This document shows, one piece after another, positions 55,601 through 60,749 of a stretch of DNA of 64,000 nucleotides (position 1 is its first letter; the number at the start of each line of letters is the position of its first letter). The notes beneath the pieces are model-generated. The model had not been told where the DNA came from, did not search any database, and saw only the letters and a list, made by a program, of their open reading frames with translations. The position numbers and the translations under genes are program-made. Source of the stretch: Piezodorus guildinii. Lineage: Eukaryota > Arthropoda > Insecta > Hemiptera > Pentatomidae. Location of the stretch: assembly GCA_023052935.1 (NCBI GenBank), contig CM041292.1, positions 202,453,799 through 202,517,798 of the forward strand, written 5' to 3'.

Positions 55601-56301
55601 GATACAGAAGGCGGTTACAAACCTCTGGGTCGGCTTGCAGAAGTTGTAACGGTTTCTGCAAGACTTTTTATAGCTTGAAGGGAGATAACGGCGCGAAAAA
55701 CCCTTGGACATCTCTGTTTTATTCATTTATAACGGATATAACCGTTTTCACAACTTGCAATTCTGTATTCTGAAAGCGTGTATGTATGAACTCAACGGAC
55801 CAAACCACTTACATCTTTCCAGCACTGGACACCACGTTGAAGTTGTCAAAGTCTGATTTGGACAGGGTGAGCCAATGACGTTTCGGACAGTTATTCAAAT
55901 TTTTTATACAGGAATAATTCATTTATTTAAACTTATGAATGTGCACCAAGTAGAGCAGAAAAATATCTACCAAAAACAAAAAAAAATTGGAAAATAACCA
56001 GTTTTTGTACGAAGGAAATCATTTGGAAAGCGTTTGTACGTTTCGTTGAGGGCCGTCCTCAATTAATAAATTCTTGAAACCTCTCCGAAGTATAGTTTTG
56101 TATACTACCTGAATCGCGTAAAGTCAGTATTTACTGCTTTAACTATATTAGAACCTTCAATATTTATTACAGTGGTATTTAATATTTCATACTGTTCATT
56201 GGCACATGCGAAAATACTGTTTTCCGGTTAGTTTTTATCTAAGTTGATTATTACCTGAAGCTAGTGAAATCCTCTTCTGATTGAGTTTTTGGATCAACCA
56301 T
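28566..56301 (-). CDS. TSSK-like protein kinase, predicted pseudokinase (7 exons, 509 aa)
   Basis: Exons in reading order: 56301-56255, 55351-54847, 47944-47769, 39105-38956, 37873-37612, 34724-34560, 28790-28566. All junctions are GT-AG, phases agree, and the sum is 1530 nt (509 codons plus TGA). Residues of about 17-170 are an acidic, probably disordered extension. The kinase domain follows: glycine loop LKNGIYITV (175-183, first Gly replaced), VAIK Lys198, FVPRE Glu217, HRK at 292-294 where HRD is expected, Asn299, DFS 312-314, APE 337-339, and RRWSIKKLLGHGW in subdomain XI. The layout, and DFS itself, match TSSK1/2, sperm-specific CAMK-group kinases. Lys for the catalytic Asp argues against normal phosphotransfer. 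The C-terminus is acidic. First exon uncertain (see 55922-55813). Confidence 0.82.
28947..29190 (+). mobile_element. SINE2, rearranged copy with inverted tail
   Basis: A SINE2 body on + (GGGAGTAAAAAATCCTTAG to GACGTTAAATAAATAAATAA, 28999-29187) is preceded by an inverted piece of the SINE2 3' end (28952-28979). The tRNA-like head is missing. It sits within the intron upstream of exon 7. Confidence 0.7.
29177..29385 (-). mobile_element. SINE2, reverse copy tail-to-tail with the previous one
   Basis: Shares the (TAAA)n tail with 28947-29190 and runs to the tRNA-like head (B box GGGTTCATACC on the - strand). It carries an internal deletion of the AGGATAGGGAT hairpin half. Confidence 0.7.
29733..30006 (+). 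mobile_element. SINE2, near full-length copy
   Basis: tRNA-like head with TAGCTGGGTGGCTAGCATA (A-box region) and GGTCACGAGTTCATACC (B-box region), then the body with ATCCTTAGTCATGCCGTCC and CCTAATAAAACCTGGATAGG, ending with an (AAAT)n tail. Confidence 0.8.
30007..30200 (-). mobile_element. SINE2, diverged reverse copy
   Basis: Tail-to-tail with the previous copy. The 5' half is of a diverged subtype (TTTTACGTTCCATCCGAAG, then GATAGCCACTACAATACAGG), shared with 29500-29610. Confidence 0.6.
30322..30606 (+). mobile_element. SINE2, near full-length copy
   Basis: Head GGGATCACTTGTAGCTGGGT, full body and a short (TAGATAAA) tail. It lies in the second unit of the roughly 585-bp tandem duplication. 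Confidence 0.8.
30815..31100 (-). mobile_element. SINE2, full-length copy with 12-bp target duplication
   Basis: TTAAAAAAGTTT flanks both ends (30803-30814 and 31101-31112). The head GGGATCACTTGTAGCTGGGT is at 31100, the B box GGGTTCAAACCC follows, and the tail of repeated TAAAC/AAAC units is at the low end. It is the best reference copy of SINE2 in the window. Confidence 0.88.
31253..32078 (-). mobile_element. mariner (first family), internally deleted copy
   Basis: Terminal inverted repeats TTGGGTTGTGTCACATGAAA and its diverged partner ending GTGAAACAGCTCAA are flanked by TA. The - strand codes for the N-terminal helix-turn-helix half (31894-31616: FKLGHSAAEAARNI, NERTIRRWFAKF, PRGRPPS) and the C-terminal part (31606-31331: PPYSPDLSP...YHLF). 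The middle, with the first two catalytic Asp, is deleted, at a junction different from that in the 37965 copy. Confidence 0.9.
32295..33895 (-). pseudogene. RTE-like LINE interrupted by another LINE
   Basis: Parts at 32295-32562 and 33685-33895 are consecutive when compared with the copies at 17818-18470 and 48860-49545 (VLYGCETWPLTLKDEQRLKV on the 5' side). The gap is the LINE at 32563-33673. Its (TTA)n tail starts at 32295. Confidence 0.8.
32563..33673 (+). mobile_element. LINE (CR1/jockey-like RT), 5'-truncated, inserted in RTE
   Basis: TCATATATTCA occurs at 32552-32562 and 33674-33684, an 11-bp target duplication. The coding part (32674-33063) has LRLNPTKNQAILIGS, VKNLGIIIDQNLSW and LFDCGCVACGG, the RT C-terminal part (thumb region), then RFVFGTSRRS; a stop/frameshift lies near 33060. 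The 3' UTR ends AAGGGACATTGTCCCAGAAT plus a T-rich tail with TTTCTA units. Same family as 2460-3342. Confidence 0.85.
33900..34380 (-). pseudogene. Jockey-type LINE, reverse transcriptase fragment
   Basis: The - strand shows AFDRLCHLGLFFKL-like sequence, a polymerase motif AGVPQGAVHAPLLYTI and TYADDTEIL (the YADD catalytic pair), in two frames with an internal stop. Both ends are truncated. It lies between exons 6 and 7 of the kinase-like gene. Confidence 0.75.
34560..34724 (-). other. TSSK-like gene, exon 6 (end of kinase domain)
   Basis: Acceptor TTTGCAG, 55 codons, donor TAC|GTGAGT. It encodes the end of the C-lobe, including IMYQSISPISRRW and KKLLGHGWV, equivalent to the RR..I.EIL.H.W motif of subdomain XI. 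Confidence 0.82.
34773..35652 (-). mobile_element. Helitron2-like element, copy 9
   Basis: Complete reverse copy: ACTTACACTTAC plus the TACTATATATAGTA hairpin at 34773, and GCCCGCACCAGA at 35652. A short (TG)n tract lies at about 34902-34919. It faces copy 10 across 120 bp. Confidence 0.75.
35775..37526 (+). mobile_element. Helitron2-like element, copy 10, interrupted by an R1-type LINE
   Basis: Starts TCTGGTGCGGGCAACACACG at 35775. It runs to its (CA)n tract at 36420-36453, where the LINE at 36454-37398 is inserted, then resumes CAACACATAGACACACAG and ends with the TATATATAGTAAT hairpin at about 37526. Confidence 0.75.
36454..37398 (+). mobile_element. R1-clade (Waldo-like) LINE 3' part inserted in (CA)n
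   Basis: The coding part (36460-36946, then 36956-37198 after a stop) gives GGPRGNQRKLLANV, STLLYAAPIWAE, ALRVARSFRT, PPIDLLADERR, LTGHGCFRAYL and CPFCD...KHAFFSCSGF, the typical C-terminal order of R1-clade ORF2 with its zinc knuckle. The tail is A8. Both flanks are (CA)-rich: CACACACACACACACAT before, ACACATAGACACACAG after. The R1-clade family Waldo is known to insert in ACAY repeats; that this is the same specificity is inference. 5'-truncated. Confidence 0.8.
37612..37873 (-). other. TSSK-like gene, exon 5 (HRK, DFS, APE)
   Basis: Acceptor TTTTTAG. The first base completes Arg293, then Lys294, so the HRD aspartate is lost, and KLSTDN replaces the usual DLKxxN. VLKICDFS, TFCGVLGFTAPEIL and EAWSCGVILF follow. 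Donor AAG|GTTCAT at 37611, phase 0. Confidence 0.88.
37965..38866 (+). mobile_element. mariner (first family), deletion derivative in kinase intron 4
   Basis: Ends TTGGGTTGTTTCACATGAAA and GTGACACAGCCCAA, with TA on both sides. The coding region has the DNA-binding half (38167-38544: FKLGHSAAETARN, RRWFAKF, LSEQLNASASTVSRHL, HDLTERQQ), then a junction in CATGTTTCAAAACATAC leading into PPYSPDLSPTDYHLF (38486-38788). The first two catalytic Asp are missing. The 2294-2450 fragment shares this junction. Confidence 0.9.
38956..39105 (-). other. TSSK-like gene, exon 4 (hinge to catalytic loop)
   Basis: Encodes VYIMMEYAENGNL (hinge) through NGVNYCLDYGIAH, the start of the catalytic loop. It ends AG|GTAATG, and the split codon completes to Arg293. 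The acceptor (TATAAAG) has a weak pyrimidine tract. Confidence 0.8.
39197..39968 (+). mobile_element. Helitron2-like element, copy 11, with partial internal repeat
   Basis: Starts TCTCGTGCTTGCAATTGACT. The block beginning CAAAAAATTGCATTAAAAAA occurs twice (about 39462 and 39698). It is 3'-truncated at a LINE remnant. Confidence 0.6.
39970..40195 (+). mobile_element. LINE 3' terminal remnant
   Basis: Broken sequence resembling the last residues of RTE-type LINE polyproteins (KRMRTGRPRFR, then LQDVKEDLL), then a tail of GATAGGATAGAATAGGATAC type. No open frame. Confidence 0.45.
40222..40510 (-). mobile_element. SINE2, near full-length copy
   Basis: Head GGGGTCACCTATAGCGTAGT at 40510 with B box GGGTTCAAACC, full body, tail repeats at the low end. 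It is of the subtype with ATAGCGTAG in the head, like the copy at 57658. Confidence 0.82.
40511..40770. other. Intron sequence, nothing recognised
   Basis: Unique-looking AT-rich DNA between SINE2 and Helitron2-like sequences. Confidence 0.3.
40772..42196. mobile_element. Helitron2-like copies 12-14, rearranged cluster
   Basis: A + copy starts TCTAAGCAACACACGACTTC at 40772 and carries the long-variant block (GGGAACCCAAACAACAG, about 41156). A second + segment (from about 41373) runs to a (CA)n tract at 41700-41742, and a - copy ends GCCCGCACCAGA at 42196. The junction at about 41812 passes from + directly into -, so this is a rearranged inverted pair. Confidence 0.62.
42401..43640 (-). pseudogene. 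LINE ORF2 continuation: RNase H and C-terminal zinc knuckle
   Basis: A short frame (43640-43443: VLRNRVEYGACAYGSAD) continues the RT, then a second frameshift leads into 43480-42401. RNase H residues are readable: YTDGSRGELGAGAAVV (first Asp), SYTAEVTAI (Glu), IICTDSLSTLSSI (Asp), and VPGHCGILGNDRADLAA (last Asp). The end has CRSCQVPLSILHILTEC, the knuckle typical of these LINEs. Confidence 0.88.
43642..45735 (-). pseudogene. LINE ORF2: endonuclease (partial) and reverse transcriptase
   Basis: 697 codons open. Endonuclease motifs LLLGDFNAHNQAWGS, QSCIGLSLCTPSL and DPHGSDHFPVY are present, but the first part of the domain (metal-binding Asn and Glu motifs) is missing. RT motifs follow: SYRPISLTSIPCKIYERLI, QSGFRKGRSTQDNL, DVEKAFDRVW, GVPQGGVLSPILF and the catalytic LLFADDLLL. 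The frame ends at a stop at 43642, where the continuation is shifted by one base. I-clade assignment rests on the domain order with RNase H. Confidence 0.85.
45881..47161 (-). CDS. LINE ORF1 (gag-like RNA-binding protein, CCHC knuckles), 426 aa
   Basis: Intact frame from an ATG. The N-terminus is Ser/Thr/Pro-rich. The middle has a fold seen in I/jockey-group ORF1 (WSPGTSLKFLKNGSAMLSVN, then HRTINGIRTPTATVILKF). The C-terminal third has CCHC-type knuckles: CRSCYRFRHTKATC, CGVCAEEHSVDTC and CVNCLGPHPAFSRNC. ORF1 proteins package LINE RNA. It ends 146 bp before the first preserved ORF2 residues. Confidence 0.85.
   Translation of the reverse strand: MMNVPDKNTALQVHSAQVEQLSSTPFTQSNIETSEAHFVEDVPSYQELSLTMESHSSDATLVPLPLTSTSSQSPSTSLQPPNSHGQIENTVPFRTKWFPCYMVMTLAENDQRKTFASYSPFKVAKAVKSWSPGTSLKFLKNGSAMLSVNNEKDLANLQRFKIYDGIAVEILPHKTLNHTRSVIRANELLHCSEEELMEELAPMGVVEVRRIHRTINGIRTPTATVILKFLRPTVPERIQLDFLTLRVRPYEPNPIQCRSCYRFRHTKATCMTVACGVCAEEHSVDTCSSRPKCVNCLGPHPAFSRNCPVYAKEKAIEQILETDKVSYKRAEQIYKRFTPPKPDVSFSQALRADPNSNYGTLPEVASQVARAAVPPVSDAPPLTAKMGSSTPPNEAESLLPSTVPEHTLTKQLSQLAGLIDISPAGC
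47769..47944 (-). other. TSSK-like gene, exon 3 (VAIK and helix C)
   Basis: Acceptor CTTGAAG, donor AAG|GTATTT. It encodes RYYSRIRKMDVAIKII (ATP-binding Lys198), FVPRELDL (helix C Glu) and HPNIIKYLETYEIGL. The alignment to the TSSK glycine-loop/VAIK region is gap-free across the exon 2/3 junction. Confidence 0.85.
48070..48690 (-). pseudogene. Jockey-type LINE 3' end
   Basis: The - strand frame at 48500-48249 gives FRALLNHQTSRIQSLQSTIL, NAPYFFTNKLIHKDPYVPYV and LHSHSNPLVSLLAS, the jockey C-terminal pattern also at 60237-60542. Poly(T) tracts at about 48068 and at 48681-48698 suggest this end and a second, shorter jockey 3' end beside it. 5'-truncated. Confidence 0.72.
48860..49545 (+). pseudogene. 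RTE-like LINE, RT C-terminal fragment
   Basis: The best preserved of the three RTE pieces: 48897-49550 is open and encodes ELNTDKTKYMIGSR, FEHVEKFKYLGSMI, KVRIYKTTILPTVLYGSETW and FENKVLRKIFGPK. The frame is lost near the end. It ends in (TTA)n at about 49518-49542. Confidence 0.85.
49594..49650 (+). repeat. (TA)n-(TG)n microsatellite, target of an R1-type LINE
   Basis: About 26 nt of alternating TA followed by about 30 nt of alternating TG, broken by the inserted LINE; (TG)n resumes at 49971-49986. Confidence 0.9.
49651..49970 (-). mobile_element. R1-clade (Waldo-like) LINE, second copy inserted in (CA)n
   Basis: On the - strand it reads HGDVDYYLTQLLTGHGCFRA, then CPFCDPIEET and HAFFSCSGF, nearly identical to 36454-37398. 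An internal deletion jumps from the knuckle to the 3' UTR (GGTAAAGACGAATTGGGAGG). The tail is A14. Both flanks are (CA)n on the same strand. The 5' junction carries a short duplicated scrap (GATGTAGGTTACTATG). Confidence 0.82.
49990..50318. other. Intron sequence, nothing recognised
   Basis: AT-rich, with an A-rich stretch near 50065-50075; no gene or repeat family identified. Confidence 0.3.
50319..51190 (-). mobile_element. Helitron2-like element, copy 15
   Basis: Complete and well preserved in reverse: ACTTTCACTTAC plus the TTACTATATATAGTAA hairpin at 50319-50342, and GCCCGCACCAGA at 51190. It has only a short TG run, and is a good reference copy. Confidence 0.78.
51297..51437. mobile_element. 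Small hairpin MITE
   Basis: Arms of about 50 bp (AGGGGTACTCACTACGTTTG... and its complement ending CGTAATGGGTACCTCT) enclose about 38 bp. The arms share TGCTATAGCATGCTATTTGT and TGCTAAACCC, and AAT may be the target duplication. Family unknown. Confidence 0.65.
51537..51577 (-). mobile_element. Helitron-type 3' end remnant (CTAG)
   Basis: On the - strand, AAAGCCGTGAGGTACAGCTA followed by GT. The same 40-nt motif appears on - at 1995-2035 and on + at 37534-37573, each time ending CTAG|T. Confidence 0.45.
51600..52350. other. Intron sequence, nothing recognised
   Basis: About 750 bp of ordinary AT-rich sequence. I found no exon-like frame with splice sites and no repeat match. Confidence 0.35.
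52352..53450 (-). pseudogene. LINE 3' part with RNase H and zinc knuckle
   Basis: On - from 53450: RT end (MITGAIKTTPTAAMETMLNI), RNase H parts (EWVPGNTGFSGNERADELA at 53016-52759, with the final Asp) and the knuckle CRLCGQEDETSFHIVCHC (52634-52422). A poly(A) tail is at 52353-52374. Several frameshifts. Related to 56700-57590. Confidence 0.78.
53451..54300 (-). pseudogene. LINE 3' end (different family) with GAATA-type tail
   Basis: The - strand frame at 54283-53996 (MAAQYGCEEEF, then NPIYRTISSF and KKIRSLSQLRIS) resembles the region between RT and the C-terminus in CR1/L2-like LINEs. The 3' tail is repeated TTCTA on - (TAGAATAGAATAG, 53454-53466). Assignment tentative. Confidence 0.5.
54301..54846. 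other. Intron sequence upstream of kinase exon 3, nothing recognised
   Basis: No recognised frame or repeat. Confidence 0.3.
54847..55351 (-). other. TSSK-like gene, exon 2 (acidic extension and glycine loop)
   Basis: Acceptor TTATAG, donor AAC|GTAAGT. It codes for a Glu/Asp/Ser-rich region with several basic patches, followed by the start of the kinase fold (YRNINVVYKYVSRL) and the degenerate glycine loop NGIYITV. It leaves in phase 0. Confidence 0.8.
55386..55530 (+). mobile_element. Helitron2-like 5' fragment close to kinase exon 2
   Basis: Begins TCTGATGCGCGCAATCACAC and follows copy 5 until AACGAAATTCAGG-like sequence, then stops. Its start is only about 35 bp from the exon 2 acceptor, so it occupies the intron where branch point and pyrimidine tract would be sought. 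Confidence 0.6.
55813..55922 (-). other. TSSK-like gene, alternative first exon
   Basis: ATG at 55922-55920 preceded by an in-frame stop, 36 codons (including RHWLTLSKSDFDNFNVVSSAGK in part), then AT|GTAAGT, a consensus donor at 55812. It joins exon 2 in phase (ATG at the junction). Part of it could also be an internal exon after the AATCAG acceptor, but that phase does not fit the 56255 donor. Confidence 0.4.
56255..56301 (-). other. TSSK-like gene, candidate exon 1
   Basis: ATG (56301-56299) then MVDPKTQSEEDFTSF and two bases of a split codon before GTAATA. The phase fits exon 2 exactly. It is short, so it is less certain than the later exons. 55922-55813 is an equally phase-compatible alternative. 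Confidence 0.5.
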
Positions 56302-56561
56302 TTCGATGTTTCTTTAGCCGAAATCTCAAAATATTATAAATAATTTCAAACTATTTGCATTAAAACTTATCAATTTTTTTCAACAATGCTTATAAAACTA
56401 TTAATTTACTTATCAACGTATGTTGATGTGCCAATGATTACTATCACAGCTGAATCAATTAAGAGAGGAAATGAATTTTGACTAATATTTCATTAATAAC
56501 TAATCATTTAGCTGAGTATTAACCATGAAAAATATATTTTCATAATCAGTAAGTAATAACA

Positions 56562-56644
56562 GACCTTTTGCGGGACTTGGTTATTTAGACTCAAGGGACA
56601 CTAAAACGTGTATTTCCGTTGAAAATTGGAAGGTAAGTGAAAGT
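56562..56644 (+). mobile_element. Helitron2-like 3' end fragment
   Basis: Covers CAGACCTTTTGCGGGACTTG through GTAAGTGAAAGT, with the hairpin lost. It lies about 260 bp upstream of the candidate first exon of the kinase gene. Confidence 0.6.
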
Positions 56645-56699
56645 AATAAATTAATAGATAACAGCTTTTAAATACAGACAGTGAACAAATATTACTCTT

Positions 56700-57590
56700 G
56701 GATCCCTGACAGAGGTAGGCTCAGGGGCTGGAATATGGAGAATGGACAAATCCAGGGAAGGGATATCCATCTCTCTAGGTAAACATACACCAGTCTTTCA
56801 GGCTGAAGTAATGGCAATAAATATATTTGCTCAAACCCTAATTTCAGAAGGGATGAGAGACAGGCTGATAACTATCCATACCTATAGTCAAGCTTCAATC
56901 GGAGCTCTGGGTAGTTACATGACTCGGTCCAAATTAGTAGAGGAGTGCAAAAGAAATCTCAATACGCTTTCCCTGCTGAATAAAGTCCAAGTTTATTGGG
57001 TGCTTGGTCACTCAGGCATCATAGGCAATGAGAGAGCTGACAGCCTAGCAAGGAGAGGTTCTGCTAAGTTACCCTCTACACCTGAACCTGTCTGTGGAAT
57101 AAGCCTCAGCTATGCTAAAGGTTTGATCAAGGCGGCTGCTGGCAATAGATCCAGGCTAAACTGGAGGGATACTGGAAAGCAGCATCACTCTAGGATGTTC
57201 TTGGAAGGACCCTGCAAAGAGAGAAGTTGTGCACTACTCTCAATGGAGAGGATAACTCTGAGGAGAGTGACAGGACTGTACACAGGACACTGTCAGCTTA
57301 ACAGGTATCTCCATAATATGGGGTTGGTGGTCTTACCTACTTGCAGATTCTGCAAGAAGGAAGATGAAACTGCATATCATGTGGTATGCAGTTGTCCAGA
57401 GATTGCTAGGATACGGTTTTACCATTTCGGCAGCGACCGTATTTTAGATCCAAAGTTGTGTGAACTGATTAACCCTATAGCTTGGTCAGATTCACCAAAG
57501 CACTAGGCCTGTATTAACGGAAATGGACGGCGCACTATAAGCCTAATAAGGCTGCAGTGCATAAGATAAGCCGGGAAAAAAAAAATAAAA
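56700..57590 (+). pseudogene. LINE RNase H and zinc knuckle fragment
   Basis: 56742-57506 is open for 254 codons: FQAEVMAIN (RNase H Glu), TYSQASIGAL where the catalytic Asp (TDSQAA) has become Tyr, LGHSGIIGNERADSLA, LYTGHCQLNRYL and CRFCKKEDETAYHVVCSC. The 3' tail is A-rich at about 57573-57592. 5'-truncated. Same broad family as 52352-53450. Confidence 0.8.
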
Positions 57591-57611
57591 AAGTATTACT
57601 CTTATTTTAAA

Positions 57612-58867
57612 ACTATCTGTTCTCGCGACTTCGTCTGCGTCAATATCTGTTATTATGTTTGTTTATTCGTTTAACGTCACTTTATGCTACTATGGCTAAT
57701 CGGACGATGCTACAGTGGGAGTCCTAAATTTTGCCTATCCAGGTTTTATTAGGATAGGGATCTTTAACGAGTACTTGACATCGCACAGGCTCGGAACCAC
57801 ATTTTAACTTCCCCTCCGAAGGACGGCATAATTAAGGATTTTTTACTCCCATTAAAAAATTCTAGGGCCACCCGCAAGTTTGAACCCGCAATCTTTGGCA
57901 TAGGAAGCTGTTATGCTACCAACTACGCTATGGGTGACCCCACCTAAAAAGGTGATTTAGGGAAGAAGATGATGAAAGTGATGTATTGTCGCTTTACAAA
58001 ATGGATTACAATTCAATAACAAAGAATCGTATTGAGGGCGGTTTAGTAGAAAATTCTCATATGATGCAGGGTCGGAGCCAAAGGCGAATCCTCATGGAGA
58101 AAAAGAAGAAATGTACTTTCTCCAAATGATTAATTTTCGACAATTTAGACGTTGATTTCCAAAAGGTACAATATCCACTTTAGACAAGTTTATAGGAAAC
58201 CAAAAAAAAACTGTTATTTATTTATTACCTAAATTTTGCCTATCCAGGTTTTATTAGGATAGGGATCTTTAACGAGTACCTGACATCGCACAGGCTCGGG
58301 GCCACCTTTTAACGTTCCCTCACAAGGACGGCATGACTAAGGATTTTTTTCTCCCATTAAAAAATCCTAGGGCCAACCGCAGGTTTGAACCCGCGACCTT
58401 TATCTGTTATTATGATAGCCATGAAGAAGTTTTTAAAAGAGTATATTTTAAAGTACTTCTGCGTAAATGATGTTTTTAGTTTTATTTTCTTTTGGTAGAA
58501 GAACATACTAATTTTCTCCGCAACCCGATCTTGACAATGCAACAAATAGTTGGCCGTGTGAAAAACAGTCTTGACATAAATCGATTTCCCCTGTGATTTA
58601 TTAATTGTTACGACAAAAAATAACTTAACAGGAAATTTAATTATTTTAAAATTAAAATGTAAATCATTTTGAATTATTGGGATGCGAGGCTAATTTCATA
58701 AGTTTTTTCCATATTTTCAACTGATTCTTAGCTCCTATTGGTCGCAGACTAATAAAAAGACTATCGGACTATCCAACGCAAAAAAAAAATTTCAATTCGA
58801 ACCAGCTGCTTCTGAGATTAGCGCGTTCAAACAAACAAACTCTTCAGCTTTATAATATTAGTATAGA
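57612..58867 (-). mobile_element. Helitron (canonical), copy E, split by a composite SINE2 insertion
   Basis: The 3' end (GAGAACAGATAGT) is at 57612 and the 5' end TCTATACTAATATTATAAAG at 58867. The insert at 57658-58400 is bounded by a duplication of TATCTGTTATTATG, which is Helitron sequence. Confidence 0.78.
57658..58400 (-). mobile_element. Composite SINE2 insertion (two SINE2 units plus 272 bp of other DNA)
   Basis: In - strand order: a 5'-truncated SINE2 (58400-58214, starting at the B-box end), 272 bp of unrelated sequence (58213-57942), then a full SINE2 with head and B box (57941-57658) and its tail. The whole block is flanked by one 14-bp duplication, TATCTGTTATTATG (57644-57657 and 58401-58414). 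No duplication is seen at the inner boundaries. Confidence 0.8.
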
Positions 58868-58899
58868 TGTGATGTCAGGAATATAAATATCATAGTTTT

Positions 58900-59780
58900 T
58901 AAGCGTCTTTTTGGAATAATTAAAGGTATTGGAAAAGTTGGGATTTGAATGAGGAGAGAGAAGCAGTATGGCGGATATGAGTAGGTATAGAATTCCATAA
59001 AGTAAAGGAAGGAACGATAAAGGAACAAGGAAGGAACTATAACAATTTTTGGAAGGAATTAGTCCGGGTGGCGGTCATTAAATGAAACAACTGAATAGTT
59101 TTTTACAATAAACTATTTTATTGTTTGCCAATGTTTCGACCCCCATTGTGGGTCATCATCAGGGCGTCTGGTAGGGAAACCATACAACAAATAGACCTCA
59201 TAAACCAGTTTCCACTCGCCTACCAGACCCCCTGATGATGACCCACAATGGGGGTCGAAACGTTGGGAAACAATAAAATAGTTGAAACTATTCAGTTGTT
59301 TCATTTAATGACCACCACCCGGACTAATTCCTTCCAGTAATTCTCAACGGTCAACTAATTATATCCACAATGATAACAATTTTTAGATCTATGGGTAGGA
59401 AAGTAAAGGTCGGAATGGCGCGATCTTGTTTCAAGTGAGTGGACTAAGGATTTAAATTGTAGGAGACTGTGGATGTATGGAGGGTGTTGGGAGTTAATGA
59501 TTTGGTAAACGTATGATCCTAGGAAATATTGTCTGCGGATTGAGGGAAGGAGCCACTTTAACTCGGAACTAATAGAATTAGCTATCATATAAAAATAATT
59601 TTCCCGTATTGATAAAATATAGTTTTGAAAACCATGGGACGTAAATCGTAGATTTTCCAAGGAGCTAATAGAATAAAAGTTGCTTATCCGATGACGGTAA
59701 AATTCTGAGGAACATGATTTGGCATTGAGGAAGGGAACCAGGTCAAAATTATAAGCATCTCATAAATCGGTGTTGTTATT
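58900..59780 (-). pseudogene. LINE fragment (32563 family or relative) hosting foldback element 2
   Basis: The - strand frame at 59660-59355 gives RENYFYMIANSISSEL, then LPSIRRQYFLGSYVYQI and HPPYIHSLLQFK, matching the 2460 and 32563 LINEs. The coding sequence continues below the foldback element (59050-59372), which is therefore younger. Confidence 0.65.
59050..59372. mobile_element. Foldback element 2 with hammerhead-like motif, flanked by an 11-bp duplication
   Basis: Arms of about 125-140 bp (59051 onward, and up to 59335) are reverse complements. A 37-nt tail (59336-59372) follows, and ATAACAATTTT occurs before and after (59039-59049 and 59373-59383). The right arm has CTGATGA (59232-59238), one extra T, stem GACCC/GGGTC (59240-59244 and 59252-59256), GAAAC and GTT. 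Flanking CCC/GGG (59229-59231 and 59265-59267) could form stem I. The overall plan is the same as 6831-7267, although the sequences differ. Confidence 0.75.
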
Positions 59781-60110
59781 AGTGAGCCGTAGCACGCCAG
59801 GCACCGCCGGTTACCATCCTACTCCCCTCTCTCTCTTATCTTACATTTATTTTGTCGAATTTTAGGCACGCAGAACAAACCTACAAGCCTTTACAATATA
59901 CATTTAAATTAAAAATTAAGGTGTATTTTTTTCTTTCTAACTACTCTTAATAGTACTTATTGAGGAGCTTATAGAAAAAAATAATTTTGTTTTATAGAGT
60001 ACACGTGGTGTACTTATTTGACAGAATACCATTATACCAAGGAACTGGTGTTCAGGACAAGCTTAACTGATAGCCTATGTTGTTGAATCATATCTTGATT
60101 ACAGAGGAAA
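59781..60110. other. Intergenic sequence, nothing recognised
   Basis: No frame or repeat recognised. Confidence 0.3.
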
Positions 60111-60114
60111 TATT

Positions 60115-60600
60115 TAAAAAATTGTTTTTTTTCATTTATTGAGATTTACAACTGTATTAGTTAATACATCAAGTAAATTAGCTGTCAGATAATATACATG
60201 AAGAGAAATGTCCATTGGTATCACTCCACTATGAATCTAAACTAGAAGGTCTCGAGGCCATCTTCTTTTCAGGCGCCTTGGAGGATTGTCAGGAATAGAA
60301 GAGGTAGCAAGGATTGAAACTAGTGGGTTAGAGTGGGATTGGAGTTTGTCATGGAAAGATTGGTACCTGGTTCGGGCCAAATCAGCTACAAAGGGAATAT
60401 TAAGGTCTTTATGGATGAGCTTGTTCGTGACAAAATAAGGAGCGTTAAGAGAATTAGATAGCATAGATAGGGAAGAATTAGATGGTTTAGTGGAGCCCCA
60501 TAGCTCAGCTCCGTAAGTCCAGATAGGTCTTATGATGGTCATGTAGATGGATCTTTTGTAGTTAAGTGGAAGTTCAGAGCGTTTGTCTAGTAAATTTTAA
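60115..60600 (-). pseudogene. Jockey-type LINE 3' end
   Basis: The - strand frame at 60542-60237: RPIWTYGAELWGSTKPSN, SLNAPYFVTNKLIHKDLNIP, HSNPLVSILAT and RRLKRRWPRDLL, a textbook jockey C-terminus. The A-tail end (poly(T)) is at about 60123-60130. 5'-truncated. Confidence 0.8.
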
Positions 60601-60749
60601 AGTAACCGAAAGCGGCGTATTTTAAATATATTTAAGAAATATCTATGTCCTATAATTTTCTTATATACAATTTAAAAGTCCATTCATTCACAACTACCCT
60701 CCGAAAACTTTTAATGTACACCTTAAAATTTTATAAAATTAACTTCTCT

